43,984 nt of DNA from Oscillospiraceae bacterium (GTDB taxonomy: Bacteria > Bacillota > Clostridia > Oscillospirales > Oscillospiraceae): the NCBI GenBank assembly GCA_017466215.1, contig JAFTUO010000011.1:1-43984 (forward strand), written 5' to 3'. Below, in pieces: positions 25,035 through 34,212 of the stretch. The stretch's first letter is position 1, and the number at the start of each line of letters is the position of its first letter. Made by a program: the position numbers and the translations under genes. The notes below the pieces were generated by a model. That model ran no database searches. It was not told where the DNA came from and worked only from the letters and a program-made list of their open reading frames with translations.

Positions 25035-26318
25035 ATGGAACAGTTACTGGAACTTTACAATACTATGGGCATCTCCCCTGCTGTATACAACTATGGTGAG
25101 GAAGCTCTTGCCAGACTGCAGGACCGCTTTGCCGTCATCGACCAGATCGCCGAACACAATCAGGCTAAGGTCATCAGTGCAATGCAGAAGAATCGCGTTT
25201 CTGCCGCTTGCTTTGCCGCTACCACCGGCTACGGCTACGATGATGTGGGCCGCGATAATTTAGAGCGGGTCTACGCCGACGTATTCCACACCGAGGCCGC
25301 CCTTGTCCGTCCCCAGATCACCTGCGGTACCCACGCGCTGACTGTGGCGCTCAGCGCCAATCTTCTGCCCGGCGATGAGCTTCTGTCCCCTGTTGGTCTT
25401 CCCTATGACACCTTGCAGGAGGTCATCGGCATCCGTCCCAGCCCCTGCTCTTTGGCAGAATACGGCGTTGCTTACCGGCAGGTTGATCTTTTGGCCGATG
25501 GCACATTCGATTACGACGGCATCCGAGCCGCCATCAATGAAAAGACCAAACTGGTTACCATTCAGCGTTCCAAAGGCTATGCCACCCGCCCCACATTTTC
25601 CGTCAAGCAGATCGGTGAGCTGATCGCATTCTGCAAGAGCATCAAGCCCGACGTCATCGTGATGGTGGACAACTGCTACGGCGAATTTGTGGAGACCATC
25701 GAACCCTCTGATGTGGGCGCAGATATGGTGGTCGGCTCTCTCATTAAGAATCCCGGCGGCGGTCTTGCCCCCATCGGCGGTTACATCTGCGGCACAAAGC
25801 AATGCGTTGACCGCTGCGCATACCGGCTGTCTGCGCCGGGTCTGGGCCAAGAGGTCGGCGCAAATTTGGGCCTGATGACCAGCCTGTATCAGGGCTTCTT
25901 CCTTGCACCTACTGTGGTCGCCGGTGCGGAAAAGGGCGCGATCTTCGCAGCAAATCTGTATGAGCCTCTGGGCTTCCGCTGCGTTCCCAACGCAACAGAA
26001 AGCCGCCACGATATTATTCAGGCTGTGGAGTTGGGCAGCGAAGAAGGAATGATTGCCTTCTGTAAGGGTATCCAGGCCGCTGCTCCCGTGGACAGCTTTG
26101 CCACACCGCTTCCGTGGGATATGCCGGGCTACAACGACAAGGTCATTATGGCCGCCGGCGCATTCGTGCAGGGCTCTTCCATCGAGCTGTCTGCCGATGG
26201 TCCGATCCGCCCGCCCTATGCTGTCTACTTCCAGGGCGGCTTAACCTGGTGCCACGCAAAACTTGGTATACTAATGAGCCTGCAGAAAATGGTTGACGCA
26301 GGACTCGTGAAATTATAA
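25035..26318 (+). CDS. Methionine gamma-lyase family (YnbB-like) PLP enzyme
   Basis: The product is 427 residues and belongs to the family often annotated as methionine gamma-lyase-like or aluminium resistance protein, a divergent branch of Cys/Met-metabolism PLP enzymes. Visible features are the N-terminal FAATTGYGYDD segment, CGTHALTVALSANLLPGDELL (cofactor phosphate region), VMVDNCYGEFVE with the Asp that pairs with the pyridine nitrogen, and SLIKNPGGG with the expected PLP lysine. The true substrate of this branch is unsettled, so a sulfur amino-acid lyase role is a family-level inference. It starts 4 bases after the AbrB gene and is followed 15 bases later by a transporter gene. Confidence 0.85.
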   Translation: MEQLLELYNTMGISPAVYNYGEEALARLQDRFAVIDQIAEHNQAKVISAMQKNRVSAACFAATTGYGYDDVGRDNLERVYADVFHTEAALVRPQITCGTHALTVALSANLLPGDELLSPVGLPYDTLQEVIGIRPSPCSLAEYGVAYRQVDLLADGTFDYDGIRAAINEKTKLVTIQRSKGYATRPTFSVKQIGELIAFCKSIKPDVIVMVDNCYGEFVETIEPSDVGADMVVGSLIKNPGGGLAPIGGYICGTKQCVDRCAYRLSAPGLGQEVGANLGLMTSLYQGFFLAPTVVAGAEKGAIFAANLYEPLGFRCVPNATESRHDIIQAVELGSEEGMIAFCKGIQAAAPVDSFATPLPWDMPGYNDKVIMAAGAFVQGSSIELSADGPIRPPYAVYFQGGLTWCHAKLGILMSLQKMVDAGLVKL

Positions 26319-26333
26319 GGAGGAAACTATTTT

Positions 26334-27260
26334 ATGTCTTGGTTATTCTTTTCCATTGGAACTGCCATTCTCTGGGGTGTTGCAGAGCTTTTTTATAAGA
26401 AAGGCGCCCGCCCCGATGAAAAGTATTCCCACTTAAAGATCTGCGTCTGGGTCGGCATTGTGATGGGTCTGCACGCAATCTTCACCCTGCTGACACAGGA
26501 TATCAACTATAATCCCATCAATATCATCCGCTACCTTCCCGTTTCTCTGCTCTACATTGTTTCTATGGCGTTCTCCTATTTCGGAATGCGTTTCCTGGAA
26601 GAATCCATCTCCGATCCCATTGAGAATACCGCCGGCGTCATTTGCGTGCTTCTGTTCGTTCTCATTATGGGCGATACTTACGGCACTCTCACCTGGATCG
26701 CTATAGGCGTCATCACGGTAGGTGTTGTGGGTGTCAGCTTCTTTGAAAATCGCGGCGAGACCGTAAGAAAGAAGAAGCTGGGCAAGACCCTGGCCATCGT
26801 CTCCTTCTGTATGCCTTTCGTATATGCCCTTCTGGATGCCTTTGGCACATTCCTGGATGATGCATATTTCCTGATTGAAGATGCTGCAAGCTCTCCTCTG
26901 GTAGATGTTACTTCTGAAAATCTGGAAGCCGTTGCAAATACCAGCTACGAGCTGACCTTTGCGCTGTTTGCCCTTTGCATCTTCATCTTCCTGAAGGTTA
27001 AAAAAGTCAAGTTTGGCCCCGTCAAGCAGGGCACCGATAAGATCCTCGCAGCGGTATTTGAGACCGCCGGTCAGCTGACTTACGTTTATGCCCTTGGCGG
27101 AAATGATGCAGTTGCTGCACCTATTCTGTCCTCGGTCTGCGTCGTCTCCCTGCTTCTGTCCCGTATTTTCCTGAAAGAGAAGCTCTCCTGGAAGACCTAC
27201 ATATTTATTTTCATCGTCATCATCGGTATCCTTTTGCTGGCAGTCAGCGAAGAATTGTAA
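26334..27260 (+). CDS. DMT superfamily (EamA-type) transporter
   Basis: The product is 308 residues with about ten hydrophobic segments arranged as two five-helix halves; the first begins WLFFSIGTAILWGVAELFYKKGA and the second near residue 148. EamA proteins export or import small metabolites such as amino acids or nucleotide precursors. A soluble loop of about 45 residues between helices (near 180-205) is longer than usual. AAGGAGG precedes the ATG. The position after a PLP lyase suggests export of an amino acid or its product, which is inference. A terminator follows. Confidence 0.85.
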   Translation: MSWLFFSIGTAILWGVAELFYKKGARPDEKYSHLKICVWVGIVMGLHAIFTLLTQDINYNPINIIRYLPVSLLYIVSMAFSYFGMRFLEESISDPIENTAGVICVLLFVLIMGDTYGTLTWIAIGVITVGVVGVSFFENRGETVRKKKLGKTLAIVSFCMPFVYALLDAFGTFLDDAYFLIEDAASSPLVDVTSENLEAVANTSYELTFALFALCIFIFLKVKKVKFGPVKQGTDKILAAVFETAGQLTYVYALGGNDAVAAPILSSVCVVSLLLSRIFLKEKLSWKTYIFIFIVIIGILLLAVSEEL

Positions 27261-27263
27261 CAT

Positions 27264-27297
27264 AAAAAGATCCCGGACAATTGTCCGGGATCTTTGC
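27264..27297. terminator. Bidirectional terminator (perfect 30-bp palindrome)
   Basis: AAAGATCCCGGACAA / TTGTCCGGGATCTTT at 27266-27295 is a perfect palindrome. The minus strand continues with TTTTTATG, the plus strand with TCTTTGCGTTT. It separates the convergent genes ending at 27260 and 27300. Confidence 0.85.
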
Positions 27298-27299
27298 GT

Positions 27300-27905
27300 T
27301 TATTCAGACCATTCTATATCCGTACTGGTTGACCATTCATCTTCTATGTCGTCTTCAGACCACCCCTCGTCCGTTTCGGATGACCATTCGTCATCGCCGG
27401 ATTCGGTGGGTGCTTCAGTTGCCTCTGTGGGCTGAGTAGGCGCTGCCGTCGGTCTGGTGGGAGCCGTGGTCGGCTCAGTAGGCGCTGCCGTCGGTTTGGT
27501 AGAAGCTGTCGTTGGATCACTGGGGGAAGTTGCAGGCTCGGTAGGAGCTGTAGTCGGATCGGTAGCATCCGTCGGCTTGACAACTTCAGACCATTCAACG
27601 TCCGTACTGGACGACCAGTCCTCGTCATCATCTTCAGGCTGACTGTTGCCCTGATTGGTCTCACCATTGCCGCCCTGGTTAGTCTCACCATTTCCGTCCT
27701 GGTTAGTCTCACCATCGCCGCCTTGATTGGTTTCATCGTTGCCGCCTTGGTTATTCTCCTTGTTGTCATTCGGCTCAGTATTCATTTCGCCGGTAGGCTC
27801 GGTGGGAGAATCGTTATTATTGTCATTGTTATTACAGACGATTAACGCTACAATAATAGCGGCAATCACGATCAGGATCAGTGCCAGTATCCAAAACTTC
27901 TTCAT
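27300..27905 (-). CDS. Membrane-anchored low-complexity surface protein
   Basis: The product is 201 residues. One N-terminal hydrophobic helix (about 4-24) anchors it and the rest should lie outside. Regions in order: an Asn/Asp run, an 8-residue repeat of the form NQGGNGET (about five copies, 45-80), a DDDEDW segment, a Pro/Thr stalk of PTxAPTxP units (about 110-155), and an acidic C-terminus. A motif of the form WSSxTDxxWSE occurs three times, once before the stalk and twice after, ending the protein. I do not recognise the family. The ATG at 27905 is better placed from AAGGA than that at 27911. It has its own promoter. Confidence 0.75.
   Translation of the reverse strand: MKKFWILALILIVIAAIIVALIVCNNNDNNNDSPTEPTGEMNTEPNDNKENNQGGNDETNQGGDGETNQDGNGETNQGGNGETNQGNSQPEDDDEDWSSSTDVEWSEVVKPTDATDPTTAPTEPATSPSDPTTASTKPTAAPTEPTTAPTRPTAAPTQPTEATEAPTESGDDEWSSETDEGWSEDDIEDEWSTSTDIEWSE
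27645..27765 (-). repeat. 24-bp tandem repeat inside the low-complexity surface gene
   Basis: About five degenerate copies of a 24-base unit (containing CTGGTTAGTCTCACCAT or close variants on the plus strand) encode the NQGGNGET peptide repeats. The unit length keeps the reading frame, so copy number could vary without breaking the gene. Confidence 0.8.
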
Positions 27906-27938
27906 AGTCATTCCTTCTTTCTGTATTTTTCATATTTC

Positions 27939-27966
27939 ATTATAGGCGAAATACAAAATAAGTCAA
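27939..27966 (-). promoter_or_regulatory. Promoter of the low-complexity surface gene
   Basis: On the minus strand TTGACT (27961-27966), 16 bases and TATAAT (27939-27944), about 34 bases before the start codon. Confidence 0.85.
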
Positions 27967-28034
27967 TACTTGTTCTGCTGGTAATTTTCTGTCCAAAATA
28001 TCACTTCGAATTACAATTTTTTGTATTTTCCACA

Positions 28035-28063
28035 TTGACATTTACCGGTGGGTGTGCTATTAT
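28035..28063 (+). promoter_or_regulatory. Promoter of the pyrimidine operon
   Basis: TTGACA (28035-28040), 17 bases and TATTAT (28058-28063). Transcription would start near 28070, leaving a leader of about 43 nt, too short for a PyrR-type attenuator. Confidence 0.8.
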
Positions 28064-28112
28064 TCGAAAGATGAATTTAGTTATATGTTTTCGGCAAGGA
28101 AAGGAGACCGCT

Positions 28113-29345
28113 ATGGCAATGCAAAATCAGACAACCGGTTTTGATCTGACTGCTTTTGCTCCTAGTGTTCGTGCCTCTGTTGCTGAACGGCTTTCATCCG
28201 TTGACCTTTGTGCTTTCAATTCTTCTGAATATGCTGTTTTTCCCGGCTTCTGTGATGTGCATGTGCATTTCCGTGAGCCGGGTTTTTCTTATAAAGAGAC
28301 GATCCTGAGCGGATCTATGGCTGCCGCTCACGGCGGTTACACAGCGGTTTGCACGATGCCCAACCTGAATCCCGTTCCCGACAGCAAGCAGAATCTTAAG
28401 GAGCAGCTGGATATCATCCGCAACGATGGCCTCATCCGCATCTATCCCTACGGCGCCATCACCGTGGGTCAAAAGGGCCAGCAGCTTTCTGATATGAAGG
28501 GTATGGCGCAAAACGTCATCGCCTTTTCTGACGATGGCAAAGGTGTTCAATGCGCCGATATGATGCGCGCTGCAATGCGCAAGGCCAAAGAGCTGAAGAA
28601 GCTGATCGTGGCCCACTGCGAGGACGAATCCCTCTTAAACGGCGGCTATATCCACGACGGCGACTATGCCAAAGCCAACTCCCACCGGGGAATCAGCTCC
28701 GAAAGCGAATGGAAGCAGATCCAGCGGGATCTGGAGCTGGTAAAAGAGACCGGCTGCGCCTATCACATCTGCCACATTTCCACCAAGGAAAGCGTGGAGC
28801 TGATCCGCAAAGCAAAGGCTGAGGGTCTGGATGTAACCTGCGAGACCGGCCCGCATTACCTGATTATGGACGACAGCTTCCTGCTGGAAGACGGCCGTTT
28901 CAAGATGAATCCCCCGCTGCGAAGCCCCGAAGATCGGGAAGCGCTGATCAAAGGCATCCAGGACGGTACGATTGATATGATCGCCACCGACCACGCCCCC
29001 CACAGTGCAGAAGAAAAGAGCAAGGGTCTTGACGGCAGCAGCTTCGGCATCGTCGGTCTGGAGACCGCATTCCCCCTGCTTTACACCTACCTGGTGAAAG
29101 AGGAGATCATTACGATGGAGCGGCTGATGCAGCTGCTGGTGTATAACCCCCGCAAGCGTTTCCGTATCCCGATCGGCAACGATTTCTCCATCTGGGATCT
29201 GCGGCAGACCTATATCATCGAGCCGGAAGAGCAGTTCTTGTCCGCAGGTAAGTCCACCCCCTTCTCCGGCTGGAGAGTTTGGGGAAAATGCCTTGCCACA
29301 GTCTGCGACGGCAAGCTGGTTTTAATGGATAAAGTACGGAAATAA
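28113..29345 (+). CDS. pyrC: Dihydroorotase
   Basis: The product is 410 residues and closes carbamoyl-aspartate to dihydroorotate, step 3 of pyrimidine synthesis. It is a class I amidohydrolase with metal ligands in DVHVHFREPGF (near 47-57) and further conserved segments SDDGKG, IVAHCED, YHICHIST and the catalytic Asp in ATDHAPHS. The N-terminus is about 10-15 residues shorter than usual for the domain, which normally begins with a small beta-sandwich strand set. I chose ATG 28113 because AAAGGAG is 6 bases upstream; the longer frame from 28035 starts inside the promoter. It leads the seven-gene pyr operon. Confidence 0.93.
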   Translation: MAMQNQTTGFDLTAFAPSVRASVAERLSSVDLCAFNSSEYAVFPGFCDVHVHFREPGFSYKETILSGSMAAAHGGYTAVCTMPNLNPVPDSKQNLKEQLDIIRNDGLIRIYPYGAITVGQKGQQLSDMKGMAQNVIAFSDDGKGVQCADMMRAAMRKAKELKKLIVAHCEDESLLNGGYIHDGDYAKANSHRGISSESEWKQIQRDLELVKETGCAYHICHISTKESVELIRKAKAEGLDVTCETGPHYLIMDDSFLLEDGRFKMNPPLRSPEDREALIKGIQDGTIDMIATDHAPHSAEEKSKGLDGSSFGIVGLETAFPLLYTYLVKEEIITMERLMQLLVYNPRKRFRIPIGNDFSIWDLRQTYIIEPEEQFLSAGKSTPFSGWRVWGKCLATVCDGKLVLMDKVRK

Positions 29346-29377
29346 TAAATTGTTGAATCAATTTTGGAGGCATATAT

Positions 29378-32300
29378 ATGGCAAAGCGTAAGGATTTGAA
29401 GAAGATTATGATCATCGGCTCCGGCCCTATCGTCATCGGTCAGGCTGCGGAGTTCGACTATGCCGGCACCCAGGCATGCCTTGCTCTGAAGGAGGAGGGC
29501 TATAAGGTTGTGCTGGTAAACTCCAACCCCGCCACCATTATGACCGACACCACCATCGCCGATAAGGTCTATATGGAGCCTTTGACGCTGGAATATGTGG
29601 CCAAGATCATCCGCCACGAACGTCCGGATGCCATTTTGCCCGGCATCGGCGGCCAGACGGGTCTGAATCTTGCTATGCAGCTGGAGAAGAAGGGCGTTCT
29701 GAAAGAGTGCCGCGTGGAGCTGCTGGGTACCTCCAGCGAGTCCATTGAGCGTGCTGAGGACCGGGAGCTGTTTAAGGAGCTGTGCCAGTCCATCGGCGAG
29801 CCCGTCATTCCCTCTGAGATCACCTACTCCCTGGATGAAGCCAGGGAAGCAGCCGCACGGATCGGCTATCCTGTCGTCCTGCGCCCTGCATTCACTCTGG
29901 GCGGCACCGGCGGTGGCTTTGCCAACAACGAGGACGAGCTGCTGGAGATCGGCGCCAATGCCTTTAGCCTCTCCCCTGTCCATCAGGTACTGATTGAAAA
30001 GTCCGTCAAGGGCTACAAGGAGATCGAATTCGAGGTTATGCGCGACTCCACCGGCCACGCCATCACCATCTGCGGAATGGAAAATATCGACCCCGTAGGT
30101 GTCCACACCGGCGACAGCCTTGTGGTAGCGCCCATTATGACGCTGAATGACCACGATCTGAAGATGCTGAATGACTCCGCCATCAAGCTGATCCAGGAGC
30201 TAAAGATCTCCGGCGGCTGTAACGTTCAGTTTGCGCTGAATCCCACCACCAGCGAATACTACCTCATCGAGGTCAACCCCAGAGTTTCCCGATCCTCCGC
30301 CCTGGCATCCAAGGCATCCGGCTACCCCATCGCACGGGTTACCGCCAAGATCGCTGTGGGTATGACCCTGGAGGAGATCAAGATCGCCAATACCAACGCC
30401 GCTTTCGAGCCCCAGCTTGACTATGTCATCGCCAAGCTGCCCCGCTTCCCCTTTGACAAGTTCACCTCTGCCAATAACAAGCTGGGCACACAGATGATGG
30501 CCACCGGTGAAGTTATGGGCATCGGCTCCAACCTGGAGGAATGCCTGCTTAAGGGTATCCGCTCTCTGGAAAACGGTGTAAACCACATCTATCATCACAA
30601 ATTTGATGATATGACCAATGAGCAGATCCTGGAATATATCAGCGATTACCGCGATGATAACATCTTCGCCGTTGCTGAGCTGCTGGCACGTGGTGTCAGC
30701 GTGGAAAAGCTTCACGAGATCACCCAGATCACCTCCTACTTCCTGGAGGCCATTGAGCGCATCGTTGCGATGGAGGAGAAGCTGAAGCAAAATGTCCGGG
30801 ATATAGAGACGCTGACAGCCGCCAAGAAGATGGGCTTCGGCGATAAGTATGTGGCAAGACTGTGGAAATGCACCGAGCTGGATGTCTATAATTTCCGCAA
30901 GGAGCATAGCCTCTTCCCCGTTTTCCGTATGGTGGACACCTGCCACACCGGCGCATATATCCCCTATTTCTACTCCTCTTACACCGGCGAAAACGCCTCC
31001 AAGCTGACGGACAAGAAGAAGATCATCGTACTGGGCGCCGGTCCGATCCGTATCGGCCAGGGCGTGGAGTTCGACTATTCCACCGTCCACGCGGTTATGA
31101 CCATCAAGAAGGCCGGCTACGAGGCTATCATCATCAATAACAACCCCGAAACCGTCTCTACCGACTACACCACCGCGGACAAACTGTACTTCGAGCCTCT
31201 GACGCCTGAGGATGTTATGAACATCATCGAGTTTGAGAAGCCCGAGGGTGTTATCGCTTCCCTGGGTGGTCAGACTGCCATCAATCTGGCACAGCCTCTG
31301 CACGACCGGGGCGTCAAGATCATCGGCACGGACTGCGCCGCCATCGAAAAGGCGGAAGACCGCAATGAATTCGAAAATCTGCTGCACGAGCTGGACATTC
31401 CCCAGCCTCCCGGACGTGCCGTGACGAAGATTGAAGACGGCATTAAGGCCGCCAATGAGATCGGCTATCCCGTACTGGTGCGTCCCTCCTTTGTTCTGGG
31501 CGGTCGCGCTATGCAGATCGTGGCAAAGGACGAGGACCTGCGCCATTATCTGAAAACTGCTGTTGAGATCGACGAAGACAAGCCCGTTCTGGTCGATAAG
31601 TATATTCAGGGCCGCGAGGTGGAGATCGACGCCATCTGCGACGGCATCAATGTATTTGTACCCGGCATTATGGAGCTGGTTGAACGCACCGGCGTCCACT
31701 CCGGCGACTCTATCTCTGTATACCCCACTTTCTCCGTGTCGGATAAGGTCAAGGGCATCATCCTGCAGTATGCAAAGAAGCTGGGCCTTGGCATCGGCAT
31801 CGTAGGCCTGTTCAACATCCAGTTCATCGTGGACAAGGACGACAACGTGTTTATCATCGAGGTCAATCCCCGTTCGTCGCGTACTGTTCCGTTCCTTTCC
31901 AAAGCAACAGGCTACTCCCTGGCTGACATTGCAACGGAAGTCATCCTTGGAAAGACCTTAAAGGAGCAGGGCATTTTCTGCCTCTACCCCGAGGAAAAGA
32001 GCCGTTATTACGTCAAAGCCCCGGTCTTCTCCTTCAGTAAGATCAAGGGTCTGGATGCCTACCTGTCTCCCGAGATGAAGTCCACGGGCGAGGCCATCGG
32101 TTATGACGACAAGATCCACCGCGCTATGCAGAAGGCGCTTATCGCCGGCGGTATGAATCTGCAGAATTACGGCACAGTTATCGTTACTCTGGCAGATGAA
32201 GACAAGGAAGAAGCGCTTCCTCTGGTCCGCCGTTTCTACGACATGGGCTTCAACATCGAAGCCACAATCGGCACTGCCAACTTCCTCAAGGAAAATGGCA

Positions 32301-32554
32301 TCCGTACCCGTGTGCTGAAAAAGCTTGCAGAGGGCAGTGAGGAGATCTTAAACTCCATCCGTGCCGGCTATGTCAGCTATGTGATTAACACCCGCGCAGT
32401 TTTGTCGGGCGTCCACTATGAGGACGGACTTTATATCCGCCGCTGCGCTGTCGAAAACGGCGTAACCTTGTTCTCCAACCTGGATACCGTGCGCATCGTT
32501 CTGGACGTCCTGGAGGAGATCACCAACAAGGTTTCCACCATCGACGCAAAATAA
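29378..32554 (+). CDS. carB: Carbamoyl-phosphate synthase large subunit
   Basis: The product is 1058 residues, near the usual 1060-1070. It makes carbamoyl phosphate from bicarbonate, two ATP and ammonia delivered by CarA. Two homologous ATP-grasp halves are evident: the first starts KKIMIIGSGPIVIGQAAEFDY (residue about 7) and the second KKIIVLGAGPIRIGQGVEFDY (about 547), each with the ATP-grasp FTLGGTGGG / FVLGGRAM loop and metal-site EVNPR. A C-terminal MGS-like allosteric domain follows from about 930, with SYVINTRA. No carA is present upstream or downstream in this operon, so the small subunit must be encoded elsewhere. The gene lies 32 bases after pyrC with a TGGAGG ribosome site. Confidence 0.96.
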   Translation: MAKRKDLKKIMIIGSGPIVIGQAAEFDYAGTQACLALKEEGYKVVLVNSNPATIMTDTTIADKVYMEPLTLEYVAKIIRHERPDAILPGIGGQTGLNLAMQLEKKGVLKECRVELLGTSSESIERAEDRELFKELCQSIGEPVIPSEITYSLDEAREAAARIGYPVVLRPAFTLGGTGGGFANNEDELLEIGANAFSLSPVHQVLIEKSVKGYKEIEFEVMRDSTGHAITICGMENIDPVGVHTGDSLVVAPIMTLNDHDLKMLNDSAIKLIQELKISGGCNVQFALNPTTSEYYLIEVNPRVSRSSALASKASGYPIARVTAKIAVGMTLEEIKIANTNAAFEPQLDYVIAKLPRFPFDKFTSANNKLGTQMMATGEVMGIGSNLEECLLKGIRSLENGVNHIYHHKFDDMTNEQILEYISDYRDDNIFAVAELLARGVSVEKLHEITQITSYFLEAIERIVAMEEKLKQNVRDIETLTAAKKMGFGDKYVARLWKCTELDVYNFRKEHSLFPVFRMVDTCHTGAYIPYFYSSYTGENASKLTDKKKIIVLGAGPIRIGQGVEFDYSTVHAVMTIKKAGYEAIIINNNPETVSTDYTTADKLYFEPLTPEDVMNIIEFEKPEGVIASLGGQTAINLAQPLHDRGVKIIGTDCAAIEKAEDRNEFENLLHELDIPQPPGRAVTKIEDGIKAANEIGYPVLVRPSFVLGGRAMQIVAKDEDLRHYLKTAVEIDEDKPVLVDKYIQGREVEIDAICDGINVFVPGIMELVERTGVHSGDSISVYPTFSVSDKVKGIILQYAKKLGLGIGIVGLFNIQFIVDKDDNVFIIEVNPRSSRTVPFLSKATGYSLADIATEVILGKTLKEQGIFCLYPEEKSRYYVKAPVFSFSKIKGLDAYLSPEMKSTGEAIGYDDKIHRAMQKALIAGGMNLQNYGTVIVTLADEDKEEALPLVRRFYDMGFNIEATIGTANFLKENGIRTRVLKKLAEGSEEILNSIRAGYVSYVINTRAVLSGVHYEDGLYIRRCAVENGVTLFSNLDTVRIVLDVLEEITNKVSTIDAK

Positions 32555-32578
32555 GTATTTCCAACCAAAGGAGCAGCT

Positions 32579-33313
32579 ATGAAGCAGAGTATTTTTAAGA
32601 TTCTCAGCAACTCCGCCCTGACGGACAATGTCTATAAAATGGTGCTTGGCGGCGATACCTCCGCTATCACCGCTTCCGGCCAGTTTGTAAATATTCAGCT
32701 TGACGGACTGTTCCTGCGCCGCCCCATTTCTGTCTGCGACTATGACGAAAGTACCCTCACCATCATCTACAAGGTGGTGGGCAAGGGCACGGAAGCTATG
32801 TCCAAAATGACCTCCGGCGAGCTGGACATTCTCACCGGTCTCGGCAACGGCTACGACCTGAGCGTATCCGGTGATCACCCCGTTCTGGTGGGTGGTGGTG
32901 TGGGCGTTCCCCCGATGTATAACCTTGCCAAAAAGCTGCTTGCGCAAGGCAAAAAAGTTGCCGTAATTCTCGGTTTTAATACAAAAAGCGAGATTTTCTA
33001 CGAAGAAGAATTCAAGAATCTCGGCTGCGACGTTCTGGTCACCACCGTGGACGGCAGCTATGGAATCAAGGGCTTCGTTACGGACGCACTGAAAGAGGTT
33101 TCCTACTCTTATTTCTATTCCTGCGGCCCGGAGCCGATGCTGAAAGCGCTGTACAAGGCCACCGCCACCTCCGGCCAGATGAGCTTTGAGGAGCGGATGG
33201 GCTGTGGCTTCGGCGCTTGTATGGGCTGCTCCTGCAAAACGTTGACCGGCTATAAGCGGATCTGCAAAGACGGCCCCGTAATGCGGAAGGAGGAGATTTT
33301 ATGGGAAAACTGA
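32579..33313 (+). CDS. pyrK: Dihydroorotate dehydrogenase electron-transfer subunit
   Basis: The product is 244 residues. In class 1B dihydroorotate dehydrogenase this subunit passes electrons from the PyrD FMN through a [2Fe-2S] cluster and FAD to NAD+. The FAD motif RRPISV is near residue 48, the NAD-binding GGGVGVPP near 107, and the cluster cysteines are in CGFGACMGCSC near 205-215 plus a later Cys in KRICKDGP. It overlaps pyrD by 13 bases, consistent with equal production of the two subunits. AAAGGAG precedes its ATG. Confidence 0.94.
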   Translation: MKQSIFKILSNSALTDNVYKMVLGGDTSAITASGQFVNIQLDGLFLRRPISVCDYDESTLTIIYKVVGKGTEAMSKMTSGELDILTGLGNGYDLSVSGDHPVLVGGGVGVPPMYNLAKKLLAQGKKVAVILGFNTKSEIFYEEEFKNLGCDVLVTTVDGSYGIKGFVTDALKEVSYSYFYSCGPEPMLKALYKATATSGQMSFEERMGCGFGACMGCSCKTLTGYKRICKDGPVMRKEEILWEN

Positions 33314-34212
33314 GCGTGAATTTGTGCGGAATTGAACTGGACAATCCCGTGATCCCCGCCTCCGGTACTTTCGGCTACGGCTATGAATACGCCGAGCTTT
33401 ACGACATCAACGAGCTGGGTACTTTCTCCTTCAAGGGCACGACGAAGGATGCCCGTTTCGGCAATCCCACTCCCCGGATCGCAGAATGTTCCTCCGGTAT
33501 GATCAATGCCGTCGGCCTGCAAAATCCCGGTGTGGAAAAGGTCATTTCCGAGGAGCTTCCCAAGCTGAAAAAATGCTTTCACAAACCCGTAATGGCCAAT
33601 GTCTCCGGTTTCTCCGTGGAGGACTATGCCTACACCTGTGAAAAGCTGGATAAAGAGGAGCAGGTAGGCTGGCTGGAGGTCAACGTCAGCTGCCCCAACG
33701 TTCACGGCGGCGGTATGAGCTTCGGCACACAGCCGGAAGCTGCTGCAGAGGTTACCCGGGCTGTCAAGGCCGTAACCACCAAACCCGTGATCATCAAGCT
33801 CAGCCCCAATGTTACCGACATCGTGTCCATCGCAAAGGCCTGTGAGGATGCCGGCGCTGACGGCATCAGCCTGATCAACACGATGCTGGGAATGCGCATC
33901 AGCCTGAACACCCGCAAGCCCGTCATTGCCAACAAAATGGGCGGTTTTTCCGGCCCTGCCATCTTCCCGGTTGCGGTGCGGATGGTGTATCAGGTGGCTC
34001 ACGCTGTCAATATCCCCGTTGTAGGTATGGGCGGTGTCAGCAGCGCTGAAGATGTGGTCGAAATGATGCTGGCCGGTGCAACAGCAGTAGAAGTTGGCGC
34101 TGCCAATCTTGTCAATCCCTACATCTGTCGTGATATTGTCCGGGATCTGCCGGGCGTTATGGAAAAGTATAAGATCAGCAGCTTAGAAGAGATTATAGGA
34201 GGCGTAAAGTAA
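33301..34212 (+). CDS. pyrD: Dihydroorotate dehydrogenase, class 1B catalytic subunit
   Basis: The product is 303 residues, an FMN barrel enzyme that oxidises dihydroorotate to orotate in the cytoplasm, using NAD+ via PyrK. Family segments: NPVIPASGTFGYG near 15-27, the KGTT motif, INAVGLQNPG, the catalytic-cysteine motif EVNVSCPNVHGGG near 123-135, IKLSPNV, and GMGGVSSAEDVVEMMLAGA near the end with the FMN phosphate site. The Cys as base, together with the overlapping pyrK, marks class 1B. The stop overlaps the pyrF start by one base. Confidence 0.95.
   Translation: MGKLSVNLCGIELDNPVIPASGTFGYGYEYAELYDINELGTFSFKGTTKDARFGNPTPRIAECSSGMINAVGLQNPGVEKVISEELPKLKKCFHKPVMANVSGFSVEDYAYTCEKLDKEEQVGWLEVNVSCPNVHGGGMSFGTQPEAAAEVTRAVKAVTTKPVIIKLSPNVTDIVSIAKACEDAGADGISLINTMLGMRISLNTRKPVIANKMGGFSGPAIFPVAVRMVYQVAHAVNIPVVGMGGVSSAEDVVEMMLAGATAVEVGAANLVNPYICRDIVRDLPGVMEKYKISSLEEIIGGVK

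Noticed and set aside
27645..27765. CRISPR-like direct repeats
   Set aside because: The repeats are contiguous 24-bp units in a coding frame without spacers and encode a peptide repeat.
28064..28112. PyrR attenuator before pyrC
   Set aside because: No terminator-antiterminator pair is present in the 43-nt leader.
30200..31699. 499-codon minus-strand open frame
   Set aside because: Antisense shadow of carB, which is complete and has both ATP-grasp halves.
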